This document shows positions 34,737-43,839 of a DNA stretch of 64,000 bases, piece by piece; the first letter of the stretch is position 1; every line of letters begins with the position of its first letter. The notes under the pieces are model-generated. The model did not search any database, was not told the DNA's origin, and saw only the letters and a program-made list of their open reading frames with translations. The translations under genes and the position numbers were made by a program. The stretch is from Actinomyces sp. ICM47 (GTDB lineage: Bacteria > Actinomycetota > Actinomycetes > Actinomycetales > Actinomycetaceae), in the NCBI RefSeq assembly GCF_000278725.1, contig NZ_ALCA01000111.1, positions 5,143-69,142 of the forward strand, read 5' to 3'.

Positions 34737-35304
34737 GGGATCCTGAGGAGGCAGTAGGCGTCGTGAAGGCGACGAATGGATGTATCTGCGTACTCGCTAC
34801 GGCTTCCGATGTCGTCTGGTGAGAGGAACCCTCCGAGACAACAACTTCGGAAAAGAAGTAGTCCTTCAGCAGATAGCCGCACACCAGCGTAATGACGAAG
34901 ACGCCAGCGATAATCGCAGCGATCATCATCTTTCTCGTAGTGTCACCCGAAGAATCATCCATCGGTGCCATGGCGGGCCGAGGCTGCCTGGGCATGGGCG
35001 CGCCGTAGTGTTGCTGGCCGCCCTGCTGGTACCCGCGCTGCTGTGGGCCTGCTTGCTGATAGCCGCCCTGCTGGGGTCGTGCCTGTTGGTATCCGCCCTG
35101 CTGGTATCCGCCCTGTTGGTATCCGCCCTGCTGGTAGCTACCTTGCTGAGGCTGTGCCTGCTGGTATCCGCCCTGCTGGTAGCCGCCTTGCTGAGGCTGT
35201 GCCTGCTGGTATCCGCCCTGCTGGTAGCCGCCTTGCTGCTGGTATCCGCCCATCGGCTGGCGCGGATACGGCTGGCGATTGTTGGGCGGGAATTGGGCAC
35301 TCAT
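34720..35304 (-). CDS. Membrane protein with GGYQQ low-complexity repeats
   Basis: 194 aa, no recognised family. Residues ~18-100 are some 12-15 imperfect repeats of GGYQQ/AQPQQ, a Gln/Gly/Tyr-rich composition like prion-type or phase-separating segments. A basic patch, one membrane helix (MIAAIIAGVFVITLVCGYLL, residues ~127-146) and a Ser/Thr-rich tail of about 45 aa follow. Predicted topology: repeats in the cytoplasm, tail outside. The repetitive coding DNA makes its length likely to vary between strains. It overlaps the glucosidase gene by 17 bases. Function unknown. Confidence 0.7.
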   Translation of the reverse strand: MSAQFPPNNRQPYPRQPMGGYQQQGGYQQGGYQQAQPQQGGYQQGGYQQAQPQQGSYQQGGYQQGGYQQGGYQQARPQQGGYQQAGPQQRGYQQGGQQHYGAPMPRQPRPAMAPMDDSSGDTTRKMMIAAIIAGVFVITLVCGYLLKDYFFSEVVVSEGSSHQTTSEAVASTQIHPFVAFTTPTASSGSHVPAL

Positions 35305-35363
35305 GATGGACTTTCGGGTAGGTGAGTCAAGTCTCAGGGATCGTTCTGTATCCTACCAGGCGC

Positions 35364-35369
35364 TAGGCT
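35364..35369 (+). promoter_or_regulatory. -10 box TAGGCT, leaderless start of the ATP-grasp gene
   Basis: TAGGCT is followed after 6 bases by the ATG at 35376 with no ribosome site. Confidence 0.45.
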
Positions 35370-35375
35370 GGTGGC

Positions 35376-36653
35376 ATGACGATTGACTACCTGACTCGGC
35401 CACGTCCGCTCTCTCCCCGCCAGGACATCCTTCCTGTGATCATCGGAGGGGACTTCGGCGTATACGGAATTGGCCGCTGTTTCAATGAAGCCTTCGGGTG
35501 CCGCTGCATCTGTGTGGGGTCCCAGCCGACCGAATCGATCACACGGTCACACTTTTTCGATGTCCGCCACGTGAGCGCACACGCCACCGACGCCCAGCTC
35601 CTCGACACGCTCATGATGATCGCGGGGGAGTTCCCCGACAAGAAACTCATCCTCATGGCGAACCATGACATCTTCTCCGCGTTCGTGGCCCGCAACATGG
35701 ACAAGCTTTCGCGCCACTACGCGCTGCCCTTCCCGAACCTGGAGGTCATGGAGAGGCTCACTGACAAGGCAGAGTTCGCGCGCGCCTGCGAGCGCGCCGG
35801 CATCGACACGCCCGGTACGGTCGAGGTGGACTTCTCCAACGCCACGGACGAGGCCTGGGCGGCCCCGGAGATCCCCTTTACGTTCCCCGTGGTGGCCAAG
35901 GCCGCTAACGGCGAACCCTACGACGTCCTCGAGTTTGAGGGAAAGCGCAAGATCTGGTTCATCGACACGCCTGAGGAACTGACTCAGCTCTGGAAGACTC
36001 TGAAGGATGCGGGCTTCCGCGACACGTTCCTCGTCCAGGAACTGATCCCCGGGGACAACACCGCGATGCGTTCGATCACCGCCTACGTGGATTCGCGCGG
36101 TGAAGTCACGCTCATCGGCTCGGCCCGCGTGCTCCTCGAAGACCACGCTCCGACTATGATCGGTAACCCTGTCGCCATGATCACTGAGAACTTCCCTACG
36201 CTGTGGAAGGACGCCTGCACGCTCCTCACCGAGAACGGCTACCGTGGGTTCGCGAACTTCGATGTCAAGATCGACCCGCGCGATGGACGCGCCGTTTTCT
36301 TCGAGGTTAACCCCCGTATTGGCCGTAACAACTGGTACATGGCCGCCGCCGGTGCCAACCCCATGATCCCGATGGTTGCTGACCTCATCGACGGCCAGGC
36401 CTGCGAGCAGACGCAGGCCAAGGACGAGATCCTCTACACGCTGGTTCCCGACTCGCTGCTCCTGCGCTACATCATCGACACCGATCTGCGTGCGCGCGTC
36501 AAGCGCATCATCCGCGAGGGACGCCGCTTCGACCTGCTCCTGAACCCCACTGAGACGGACCCGCGCCGTAACTTGACCGTGTGGCTTCAGAAGCAAAACC
36601 ACCGCCGCAAGTTCGCGCGCTACTACCCGAAGCCCACCGAAACCTCGTACTGA
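35376..36653 (+). CDS. ATP-grasp carboxylate-amine ligase (D-aspartate-ligase-like)
   Basis: 425-aa cytoplasmic ligase: an N-terminal Rossmann-like domain (VIIGGDFGVYGIGRCFNEAFG), then an ATP-grasp core with the ATP lysine in FPVVAKAANG, VQELIPGDNTAMRS and the metal-binding GFANFDVKIDPRDGRAVFFEVNPRIGRNNWY. The order and wording resemble Aslfm, the D-aspartate ligase that adds the first cross-bridge residue to peptidoglycan precursors in Enterococcus faecium. A FemX-type aminoacyltransferase starts 126 bases downstream, strengthening a cross-bridge role. The amino acid used (D-Asp, D-Glu or other) cannot be read from sequence. Confidence 0.75.
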   Translation: MTIDYLTRPRPLSPRQDILPVIIGGDFGVYGIGRCFNEAFGCRCICVGSQPTESITRSHFFDVRHVSAHATDAQLLDTLMMIAGEFPDKKLILMANHDIFSAFVARNMDKLSRHYALPFPNLEVMERLTDKAEFARACERAGIDTPGTVEVDFSNATDEAWAAPEIPFTFPVVAKAANGEPYDVLEFEGKRKIWFIDTPEELTQLWKTLKDAGFRDTFLVQELIPGDNTAMRSITAYVDSRGEVTLIGSARVLLEDHAPTMIGNPVAMITENFPTLWKDACTLLTENGYRGFANFDVKIDPRDGRAVFFEVNPRIGRNNWYMAAAGANPMIPMVADLIDGQACEQTQAKDEILYTLVPDSLLLRYIIDTDLRARVKRIIREGRRFDLLLNPTETDPRRNLTVWLQKQNHRRKFARYYPKPTETSY

Positions 36654-36725
36654 GGCGGTCACCCGCCCCAAGGAACTGCACCCGAGACCCGGCCAGGACC
36701 TCGTCAACGGGGGAGCAGCCCCTGC

Positions 36726-36731
36726 TACACT
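36726..36731 (+). promoter_or_regulatory. -10 box TACACT before the Fem-type gene
   Basis: TACACT about 50 bases before the ATG, preceded at 17 bases by a weak GTCAAC; TGAGGA ribosome site near the ATG. Confidence 0.4.
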
Positions 36732-36779
36732 GACCACCTACCTACACGCGACAGACATTTAGAACAAACTGAGGACACC

Positions 36780-37805
36780 ATGACGACCACCTCACTCGTG
36801 CCCATCTCTCAAGAAGACAAGATTGCCGCAGTCTCCGGATTCCAGGACCGCTCCCTGCCGATCGAACAGACCTGCGTGTGGGAGACCTTCGAAAAGTCGC
36901 AGGGACACGGCGTGTGGGGACGCTACGCCTGGTACGAGGACGACACCAAGGTAGCCTTCATCACCCTCTACAAGTACACGGTGCGCGGCGTGCACTACCT
37001 GTGGGCCAAGTGGGGTCCTGCCTGGGTGAAGGAAGCCAGCCCGGAACGTGAGGCCGCGCTGCGCGCCGACCTGGTGCGCGAGATCAAGGAGCGGGACAAG
37101 TCCGTCGTCTTCGTGCGCCTGCACGCCATCTACCAGCACCCCGACCTGGTCATGCCGCTGCAGACCATCTCCTACGACCGCACCGTCGTTATCGACACCT
37201 CCGGCAAGACCGAGGACGCGATTCTGGCCACCATGCCCAAGTCCGGTAAGCGCTCGATCCGCTCCGGCCTGAAGAAGGGCAAAGCCGAAGGCATCACCTT
37301 CCATGAGGACACAGCCAACGCCGCCGAGGTCATCGACGAGTACTACGCTGTCATGGAAGAGACCGCCGAGCGCGATGGTTTCCGTCCTCACCCCAAGGAC
37401 TATTACATGAGCCTGCTCACGACTCTCGGCCCCAAGCACGCGCGCATCTTCTCGATGCGTGACGCCGACGGTAATATCCTGTGCTGGGACTTCTGTCTGG
37501 TTGAGGGCATTCGCGCACAGGCTGAATATGGTGCTTCCACGGAGGCCGGCCGACGCCTGCGCCAGCCCCCCGTTTTGGATTTCCTGGCAGCCGAATTCCT
37601 GGCGCGCGACGGCGTGCGCGAATTCGATCTTATGGGCGCGCACTCGCCGCGTTGCCCCGAACTCTACAGCGTCGGCAAGTACAAGAGTGCCTTTGCCTCG
37701 CACTTCACAGACGTGCCCGGCGGCTGGGATATGCCCATTAAGAAGAGCACCTATCGCGCCTTGAGTGCGGCCAAAGCCGTCAAGGACTGGCACGCCCGCT
37801 CCTGA
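36780..37805 (+). CDS. FemXAB-family lipid II aminoacyltransferase
   Basis: 341-aa enzyme with two GNAT-like subdomains of the FemABX family, which use aminoacyl-tRNA to add residues to the stem peptide of lipid II on the cytoplasmic side of the membrane. Family features: W-x-K-x-G-PAW around residue 78, the basic [23 protein letters not shown] block (residues ~150-172), [17 protein letters not shown], and C-terminal [38 protein letters not shown]. No long coiled coil between the subdomains is evident, as in FemX rather than FemA. Together with the ATP-grasp gene upstream it probably builds or alters the interpeptide bridge. The amino acid is unknown. Confidence 0.85.
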   Translation: MTTTSLVPISQEDKIAAVSGFQDRSLPIEQTCVWETFEKSQGHGVWGRYAWYEDDTKVAFITLYKYTVRGVHYLWAKWGPAWVKEASPEREAALRADLVREIKERDKSVVFVRLHAIYQHPDLVMPLQTISYDRTVVIDTSGKTEDAILATMPKSGKRSIRSGLKKGKAEGITFHEDTANAAEVIDEYYAVMEETAERDGFRPHPKDYYMSLLTTLGPKHARIFSMRDADGNILCWDFCLVEGIRAQAEYGASTEAGRRLRQPPVLDFLAAEFLARDGVREFDLMGAHSPRCPELYSVGKYKSAFASHFTDVPGGWDMPIKKSTYRALSAAKAVKDWHARS

Positions 37806-37831
37806 ACGGCGGGGTCAGCAGGGATAGAATC
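37803..37831 (+). promoter_or_regulatory. Candidate thrS promoter
   Basis: CTGAAC (37803-37808), 17-base spacer, TAGAAT (37826-37831). The leader of about 40 bases is too short for a T-box; AAGGAG precedes the GTG start. Confidence 0.5.
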
Positions 37832-37876
37832 CCACTAGCGACTAAAGCTCTCGAACGAATCGAAAAAGGAGACACC

Positions 37877-39910
37877 GTGCCCGACATCTCGCTCGTCATC
37901 GACGGAGAAAACCAGACTGTACCAGCGGGGACCACGGGCACGACGTGGTTCGAAAAGTCCCGTGACGTCGTCGCCATTAAAGTTGACGGCACGCCGCGTG
38001 ACCTCGCGACCCCCTTTGAGGAGGGCACGACCGTCGAGGCCATCACCCTGGCCAGCGAGGATGGCCTGAACATCCTGCGCCACAGCGCCACGCACGTGCT
38101 CGCGCAGGCTGTTCAGGACGTCTTCCCCGACGTGAACCTCGGCATCGGCCCGTTCATCACCGATGGCTTCTACTACGACTTCGGCAACATCGACGCGGTG
38201 ACCCCCGAGCTGCTGCGTGAACTCGAGAAGCGTATGAAGCGCATCGTCAAGGAAGGCCAGCGCTTCGTGCGCCGCGAGGTCTCCGAGGACGAGGCCGTGG
38301 TTGAGTTGGCCGAGCAGCCCTACAAGCTCGAGCTCGTCACCACGAAGGGAAAGGGTGCCGAGGGCGCCTCTGTCGAGGTTGGCGGCGCAACCCTCACCAT
38401 GTACGACAACGTCCGCCGCGACGGTTCCGTTGCCTGGAAGGACCTGTGCCGCGGTCCCCACCTGCCCTCCACCAAGCTGATCGGCAACGGCTTCGCCTTG
38501 ACCAAGGCCTCGGCCGCCTACTGGAAGGGCGACCAGTCGAACGACCAGCTCCAGCGCATCTACGGCACCGCCTGGGCCTCCAAGGAGGACCTGGTGGCCT
38601 ACCAGGAGCGTATCAAGGAAGCCGAGCGCCGCGACCACCGTCGCCTCGGAGCCGAGCTGGACCTGTACTCCTTCCCCGAGGAGATCGGCCCCGGCCTGGT
38701 CATCTTCCACCCCAAGGGCGGCATCCTGCGCCACGAGATCGAGTCCTACGTGACCGATCGCCACAAGAAGGCCGGCTTCGACTTCGTGCACACCCCCGAG
38801 ATCTCCAAGGGCGGACTCTTCCACACGTCGGGTCACCTGCCCTACTACGCGGACACGATGTTCCCGCCCATGCTCGTGGACGAGGAACGCGACGCTGAGG
38901 GTAACGTCACCAAGGCGGGCCAGGAGTACTACCTCAAGGCCATGAACTGCCCGATGCACAACCTCATCTTCCGCTCGCGCGGCCGCTCCTACCGCGAGCT
39001 GCCCCTGCGCTTCTACGAGCTGGGCCACGACTACCGCTACGAGAAGAGCGGCGTCGTTCACGGTCTGACGCGTATGCGCGGCTTCACGCAGGATGACTCG
39101 CACACGTACTGCACGCCCGAGCAGGCCTCCGAAGAAATCCGTAGCCAGATCGAGTTCTTCCTCTCGATCCTTTCCGCCTTCGGCCTGAAGGACTTCTACC
39201 TCGAGCTGTCCACGCGCGACGAGGACGGCAAGAAGAAGGACAAGTTCATCGGCTCGGACGAGGATTGGGCGGCCGCCACCAAGGCTCTGGAGGACGCGTG
39301 TGCTGCGACCGGCCTTGACCTCGTTCCCGATCCGGGCGGTGCCGCCTTCTACGGCCCCAAGGTCTCCGTGCAGGTCAAGGACGCCATCGGTCGTACCTGG
39401 CAGATGTCGACGATCCAGTACGACTTCAACCAGCCCGAGCGCTTCGACCTGGAGTACACGGCCGCCGACGGCACTCGTCAGCGCCCCGTCATGATCCATT
39501 CCGCGAAGCTGGGTTCCGTCGAGCGCTTCATCGGCGTTCTCACCGAGCACTACGCGGGCGCGTTCCCGGCGTGGCTCTCGCCCGTCCAGGTCCGCCTCAT
39601 CCCTGTCGCGGAGGCCTTCGACGACTACGTCAAGGACGTTGCCGCCAAGCTGCGCGAGCGTGGCGTACGCGTCGAGACCGACCTGTCGGATGACCGCTTC
39701 GGTAAGAAGATCCGCAACGCCTCCAAGGACAAGATCCCCTTCACGCTCATCGCCGGCGGCGAGGACGTCGAGGCCGGGGCCGTGTCCTTCCGCCTGCGTG
39801 ACGGCTCGCAGCATAACGGCGTCGCCGTTGATCGCGCCGTCGAGCTGATCGTCTCGCACATCGAGCAGCGCAACAACGCCGACCAGATCGACGGCCTCGA
39901 CGAGGCGTGA
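37877..39910 (+). CDS. thrS: Threonyl-tRNA synthetase
   Basis: 677-aa class II synthetase. Domain order: TGS (residues 1-65), the SAD editing domain with [12 protein letters not shown] and the zinc-site motif CRGPHLPST, the catalytic core with [34 protein letters not shown] (motif 2 region and the zinc Cys) and motif 3 [21 protein letters not shown], and a C-terminal anticodon-binding domain. GTG start with AAGGAG. First gene of an apparent operon with HIT, pgsA, acyltransferase and pimA, the same order as Rv2614c-Rv2610c in M. tuberculosis. Confidence 0.95.
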   Translation: MPDISLVIDGENQTVPAGTTGTTWFEKSRDVVAIKVDGTPRDLATPFEEGTTVEAITLASEDGLNILRHSATHVLAQAVQDVFPDVNLGIGPFITDGFYYDFGNIDAVTPELLRELEKRMKRIVKEGQRFVRREVSEDEAVVELAEQPYKLELVTTKGKGAEGASVEVGGATLTMYDNVRRDGSVAWKDLCRGPHLPSTKLIGNGFALTKASAAYWKGDQSNDQLQRIYGTAWASKEDLVAYQERIKEAERRDHRRLGAELDLYSFPEEIGPGLVIFHPKGGILRHEIESYVTDRHKKAGFDFVHTPEISKGGLFHTSGHLPYYADTMFPPMLVDEERDAEGNVTKAGQEYYLKAMNCPMHNLIFRSRGRSYRELPLRFYELGHDYRYEKSGVVHGLTRMRGFTQDDSHTYCTPEQASEEIRSQIEFFLSILSAFGLKDFYLELSTRDEDGKKKDKFIGSDEDWAAATKALEDACAATGLDLVPDPGGAAFYGPKVSVQVKDAIGRTWQMSTIQYDFNQPERFDLEYTAADGTRQRPVMIHSAKLGSVERFIGVLTEHYAGAFPAWLSPVQVRLIPVAEAFDDYVKDVAAKLRERGVRVETDLSDDRFGKKIRNASKDKIPFTLIAGGEDVEAGAVSFRLRDGSQHNGVAVDRAVELIVSHIEQRNNADQIDGLDEA

Positions 39911-40491
39911 GCACCATGACGGAGCCGGGCACGCACCCCGAACCGTTGCCCACCGAGGACGCCCGCGAACTCGCGGGCGTCCCGGACGGCTTCGGTCGTT
40001 TCTGGACCCCGTACCGGATGGCCTACATCCACGGAGAAGGCAAACCAGCCGATGCGAGCGACAGGACCTGCCCGTTCTGCAGTGCGCCGGGCAAGGCCGA
40101 CGATGAGGGACTCATCGTTCACCGAGGGGCCACCTGCTTTGTGCTCATGAACCTGTTCCCCTACAACTCAGGCCACCTGCTGGTGTGCCCGTACCGTCAC
40201 GTTTCCGACTACACGGAGCTGACCGACGCCGAGCGCGTGGAGCTGGGAGATCTGACGGCCACCGCCATGCGGGTCAGCCGCGAGGTGGCCGGACCCCACG
40301 GCTTCAACCTGGGCATGAACCAGGGCGAGGTCGCGGGTGCAGGCATTGCCGCTCACCTTCACCAGCACATCGTGCCCCGGTGGGCGGGGGATGCGAACTT
40401 CCTCCCCATCATCGCGCGCACGAAGGCTGTGCCTGAACTACTTGAGGACGCGCGCGCCCGGCTTGCCGCCGCCTGGCCGAAGGAGGGCTGA
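39907..40491 (+). CDS. HIT-domain protein (Ap4A phosphorylase/hydrolase-like)
   Basis: 194-aa nucleotide hydrolase or transferase of the histidine-triad superfamily. A possible zinc pair CPFCSAPG lies at about residues 55-62, and the triad [10 protein letters not shown] near residue 155. It shares [19 protein letters not shown] with the actinobacterial group next to pgsA. GTG at 39907 overlaps the thrS stop by 4 bases; ATG at 39916 is equally possible. Coupled to pgsA by TGATG. The physiological substrate (Ap4A or another adenylate) is unknown. Confidence 0.85.
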   Translation: MSTMTEPGTHPEPLPTEDARELAGVPDGFGRFWTPYRMAYIHGEGKPADASDRTCPFCSAPGKADDEGLIVHRGATCFVLMNLFPYNSGHLLVCPYRHVSDYTELTDAERVELGDLTATAMRVSREVAGPHGFNLGMNQGEVAGAGIAAHLHQHIVPRWAGDANFLPIIARTKAVPELLEDARARLAAAWPKEG

Positions 40492-41117
40492 TGCTCGGCA
40501 ACCACGGACGATCGATCACCAAGGCCGTGTTCACGCCCCTGGCTCGCGTGCTCGCGCGCATGGGCGTGACCCCGAACATGGTGACGGTGGCTGGGACGGT
40601 CGCGTCCGTGGCCGTCGCGGTCATCTGTATCCCGCGGGGCTGGATCTGGCAGGGAGGCATCGCCCTGGCGGTCGTGATGTTCGGCGATTCGGTCGACGGA
40701 ACGCTGGCGCGTATGACGACCGGCGGAACGCGCTTCGGTGCCTTCCTGGATTCGACGCTTGACCGGCTCGCCGACGGCGCGGTCTTCGGATCGTTGACTG
40801 CTTTCGCGGTCTTCCGCATGGCTGATTCCCCTGTGCGTACATGGGTGATCATCGCGGGCATCTGCTCGATCATCGGTGCGGCTGCTGTGCCCTATGCGCG
40901 CGCACGCGCGGAATCGGTCGGTGTCGTCGCCAAACTCGGCATCGCTGAGCGCACGGATCGCCTGATCGTTGGTATGGGGTCGGCGATGATCATGAGCCTC
41001 GGGGCGCCCGAGTGGGTGCTGGCCGTCGGCCTGACCTGGGTGGCGTTCGCATCCTTCGTGACCGTCTGCCAGCGCATCTGGTTCACTGCGCGTCACATCG
41101 ACGAGGGAGCCTCGTGA
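40491..41117 (+). CDS. pgsA: CDP-alcohol phosphatidyltransferase (phosphatidylinositol-phosphate synthase)
   Basis: 208-aa membrane enzyme with about six helices. The CDP-AP signature D66-x2-D69-G-x2-A-R-x8-G-x3-D87-x3-D91 is complete (DSVDGTLARMTTGG..GAFLDSTLDR). In actinobacteria this subgroup joins CDP-diacylglycerol to inositol-1-phosphate, giving PIP, the precursor of phosphatidylinositol and its mannosides. Its position between HIT and PIM genes supports that substrate over glycerol phosphate. TGATG and GTGA overlaps link it to both neighbours. Confidence 0.88.
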   Translation: MLGNHGRSITKAVFTPLARVLARMGVTPNMVTVAGTVASVAVAVICIPRGWIWQGGIALAVVMFGDSVDGTLARMTTGGTRFGAFLDSTLDRLADGAVFGSLTAFAVFRMADSPVRTWVIIAGICSIIGAAAVPYARARAESVGVVAKLGIAERTDRLIVGMGSAMIMSLGAPEWVLAVGLTWVAFASFVTVCQRIWFTARHIDEGAS

Positions 41118-42040
41118 CCTTTTCCCTCCTGTCCGTAGCTTTCACTGTTGCTCCCCGCCTTCCGCTCGGCCTCGTCATGCGCGCGGCCCATGTCGGAGCT
41201 GGGATCGCGGCGCGGCGTGGGGGAGCGTCCATCGCACGTCTGCGTGCCAATGTGGCTCGGCTCACTGGTAGCGAGCCAACGGAGGAACTGGTCGTTGCCG
41301 CTGTTCGCTCGCATATTCGCAACTACGCCGAGGAACTCATGCTCGGTTCGCGACGTGGGGCACCGCTGGCAGAGGGCATCACTTTCGAAGGCTTCGGGGA
41401 ACTCGTCGCAGCCAGCGTCGACGGCCCGGTCGTTCTGGCCCTGGGACACTCGGGCAGTTGGGATCGCGCGGGAGCATGGGTGTGTGCGAACGGGCGACCA
41501 ATCGTCACGGTGGCTGAGAAGGTTGAGCCGCGTTCGCTGTTCCAGCGTTTCGTTGCCCTGCGCGAGGGTTTGGGAATGGAAGTCATCGGCGTCGGCAAGG
41601 GTGACTCGGTGTTCGCTACCCTCGTCGAGCGCGTACGCGGACGCAGTGTCATTGTGCCCCTCCTGGCCGACCGGGATATTTCCGGCTCTGGCATCGAAGT
41701 GGACCTAGGCACGCGACGCGCGCTCGTCGCAGCCGGCCCCGCAGCCCTCGCTCTGAAGCTGGAACGCCCACTCTTCGCGGCGTGCATTACCTACGAGAAC
41801 GAGTCGCCGACGGGGGCGGACGTTCGCGTGCGCTGCGTGGGTCCTATCGCCGTCCCAGCCGACCTTGCCCCCGGTGTCAACCGCGTGGAGGCGCTGACAC
41901 AGGCGTGGGTCAGCGCGTTCGCCGCGATGATGGCGGATAAACCCGAAGACTGGCACATGATGCAGCGGGTGTTCATCGACGACTTGGACCCCCAGCGCCT
42001 AGCCCGTGCCCGGGCCGAGCACGAGAGGAAGAATCGATGA
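41114..42040 (+). CDS. Phosphatidylinositol mannoside acyltransferase (LpxL/PatA-like)
   Basis: 308-aa peripheral membrane acyltransferase of the LpxL/HtrB family. The catalytic H-x4-D is in LALGHSGSWDRAG near residue 115; further family motifs are VEPRSLFQRFVALREGLGMEV and VIVPLLADRDISGSGIEVDLGTRRALVAAGPA. In mycobacteria PatA adds a fatty acid to the mannose of PIM1/PIM2. GTG 41114 forms GTGA with the pgsA stop; the longer open frame upstream merely overlaps pgsA. The ATGA at its end couples it to pimA. Confidence 0.85.
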   Translation: MTFSLLSVAFTVAPRLPLGLVMRAAHVGAGIAARRGGASIARLRANVARLTGSEPTEELVVAAVRSHIRNYAEELMLGSRRGAPLAEGITFEGFGELVAASVDGPVVLALGHSGSWDRAGAWVCANGRPIVTVAEKVEPRSLFQRFVALREGLGMEVIGVGKGDSVFATLVERVRGRSVIVPLLADRDISGSGIEVDLGTRRALVAAGPAALALKLERPLFAACITYENESPTGADVRVRCVGPIAVPADLAPGVNRVEALTQAWVSAFAAMMADKPEDWHMMQRVFIDDLDPQRLARARAEHERKNR

Positions 42041-43218
42041 AGATCGGGATCGTGAACCCCTATTCGTGGGACGTGCCCGGGGGAGTGGGTTTCCACATTC
42101 GCGACCTTGCGCTCAAACTCCGCTCACGCGGCCACGACGTGCGCGTCCTGACGCCGTCAACGTCACGTGACCTGCCCGAGTGGATCACATCCGCAGGCTC
42201 CTCGGTGTCGGTTCCCTTCAACGGTTCTGTTGCCAACATTTCGGTCAAGCCAACGACGATGACGCGCACGCGGCGCTGGCTGGAGGAGAACAACTTTGAC
42301 GTTGTCCACGTGCACGAACCCGTTGTGCCGTCGGTGTCGATGGCTGCGGCGATGATCTCGCGCGCCCCGCTGGTCGGCACGTTCCACGCGGCGCTCGGTC
42401 GTTCGGTTTCCCGCGCCATTGCCTCGGCCCCGATGAGGCTTTACATGGAGCGCATTGGTGTGCGCATCGCCGTGTCCGAGGAAGCGCGACGCACTCTCAT
42501 CGAACACCACGGTGGTGACGCGGTCATCATCCCGAATGGCGTGGAGACCGCCTCGTTCCGCACAGCGACGCCCCTTCCTCAGTGGGCCGCCACCGAGGAG
42601 AGTCCTGTCGTCGTGTTCCTTGGGCGTCTCGACGAACCGCGTAAGGGACTAAGCATCTTCGCCGGAGCAATCGAAACTGTCCTCGAGCGCTTCCCGGGTA
42701 CGCGTTTCCTGATCGCTGGCCGGGGAGACGCCCCCGATTGTCGCGAGGCCGTGGCTCGTTTCGGCGAATCAGTGTCCTTCCTGGGCGGCATTAGCGACGA
42801 GGAGAAGGAATCCCTGTTGGCGGGCGCGAGCGTCTACGTCGCTCCGCAGACGGGAGGCGAGTCCTTCGGCATCGTTCTGGTCGAGGCGATGGCCGCGCGC
42901 ACCGCAGTTGTTGCCTCCGACATTCCGGCCTTTTGCGCGGTCCTGGAGGATGGGCGCGCGGGTGCCCTCTTCGAGACGGGCAGCTCCGAAGCCTTGGCGG
43001 CTACCCTCATTGACCTGCTGGGGGATCCGGCGCGGCTCGACGCGCTGGCCGACGCCGGCCAGCGCTCATCGGTTCAATACGATTGGGAGGTCGTCGCAGA
43101 CAAGGTTTTCGAGGTATACAAACTGGCCATCGACATGGGTAGTCCCGCCACCTCCGGTCCGCGCCGGACGCGTCATCTGTTCCGTCGTCGTAAAAAGCGA
43201 GGAGAATCGCTGTCGTGA
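42037..43218 (+). CDS. pimA: Phosphatidylinositol alpha-mannosyltransferase PimA (GT4)
   Basis: 393-aa GT-B glycosyltransferase that transfers the first mannose from GDP-mannose to phosphatidylinositol on the cytoplasmic face. N-terminal NPYSWDVPGGVGFHIRDLALKLRSRGHDV (acceptor loop), VVHVHEPVVPSVSM, and the GT4 donor motif ESFGIVLVEAMAARTAVVAS with E-x7-E. The C-terminus is a basic tail RRTRHLFRRRKKRG that may contact membrane phospholipids. With pgsA and the acyltransferase this predicts acylated PIMs in the envelope. Confidence 0.9.
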   Translation: MKIGIVNPYSWDVPGGVGFHIRDLALKLRSRGHDVRVLTPSTSRDLPEWITSAGSSVSVPFNGSVANISVKPTTMTRTRRWLEENNFDVVHVHEPVVPSVSMAAAMISRAPLVGTFHAALGRSVSRAIASAPMRLYMERIGVRIAVSEEARRTLIEHHGGDAVIIPNGVETASFRTATPLPQWAATEESPVVVFLGRLDEPRKGLSIFAGAIETVLERFPGTRFLIAGRGDAPDCREAVARFGESVSFLGGISDEEKESLLAGASVYVAPQTGGESFGIVLVEAMAARTAVVASDIPAFCAVLEDGRAGALFETGSSEALAATLIDLLGDPARLDALADAGQRSSVQYDWEVVADKVFEVYKLAIDMGSPATSGPRRTRHLFRRRKKRGESLS

Positions 43219-43838
43219 TCTCACTGTCCGCTTGGGTTCTTGTCGCCATTGTCCTCGTCGTCGTCGCGCTCGCAATCAGCGTCGGAGCAGCGATCAGTCG
43301 GGCACGCAGGCTCGACCGTCTGCACCAGCGCATTATCGCCTCGCGTGAAGCGCTCTCACGTCTGCTGCTGCGCCGTGCCTCCGAGGCCTCACTCCTGGCA
43401 CAGACTGCTCCTTTCAATGGGGGAGGGGCCGAGGTTATGCGTGACGTCGCGCGCGCCTCCATCCACGACGACGGTGACCAGCTAACGACCGATGGCCTCG
43501 ACCGACGAACCACGGCCTCGCGTAGGGGTGATCGTGTGGAGGTCGCGGCACGGTTGGAGCGAGCGTCGGCGCTGTCACGCGCCATCCGTGACACACTCAC
43601 TCCTGAGGTACGTTGCTCAATAACCTCGGATCCGCAGGCCGCCGCTCGCCTCGAGGCTCTCGACGCGACCTGCTACCGCATCGAATTGACGCGAAATGTG
43701 CACAACGTTGACGTCGCGGGGGTTCGGGCCCTGCGTTCCGCACGAATGGTAAAGTTGCTCAGGCTCGCTGGGCGCGCTCCGATACCGGAACCCATCGACT
43801 TTGACGACGATACTCACATTGGCGGACGAGGATACTGA
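43215..43838 (+). CDS. Membrane-anchored LemA-like protein
   Basis: 207 aa with an N-terminal membrane helix (residues ~5-28), a helical segment SRARRLDRLHQRIIASREALSRLLLRRASEASLLAQ of coiled-coil character, a variable middle, and a C-terminal helical pair ending KLLRLAGRAPIPEPIDFDDD. The plan (TM, long helices, short acidic tail) resembles LemA and the N-terminal half of the membrane protein that follows pimA in mycobacteria (Rv2609c). GTG overlaps the pimA stop by 4 bases, so it belongs to the PIM operon. Function unknown. Confidence 0.6.
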   Translation: MISLSAWVLVAIVLVVVALAISVGAAISRARRLDRLHQRIIASREALSRLLLRRASEASLLAQTAPFNGGGAEVMRDVARASIHDDGDQLTTDGLDRRTTASRRGDRVEVAARLERASALSRAIRDTLTPEVRCSITSDPQAAARLEALDATCYRIELTRNVHNVDVAGVRALRSARMVKLLRLAGRAPIPEPIDFDDDTHIGGRGY

Positions 43839-43839
43839 T

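Noticed and set aside
37806-37876. T-box riboswitch upstream of thrS
   Set aside because: The leader is about 40 bases, far too short, and no T-box sequence is present.
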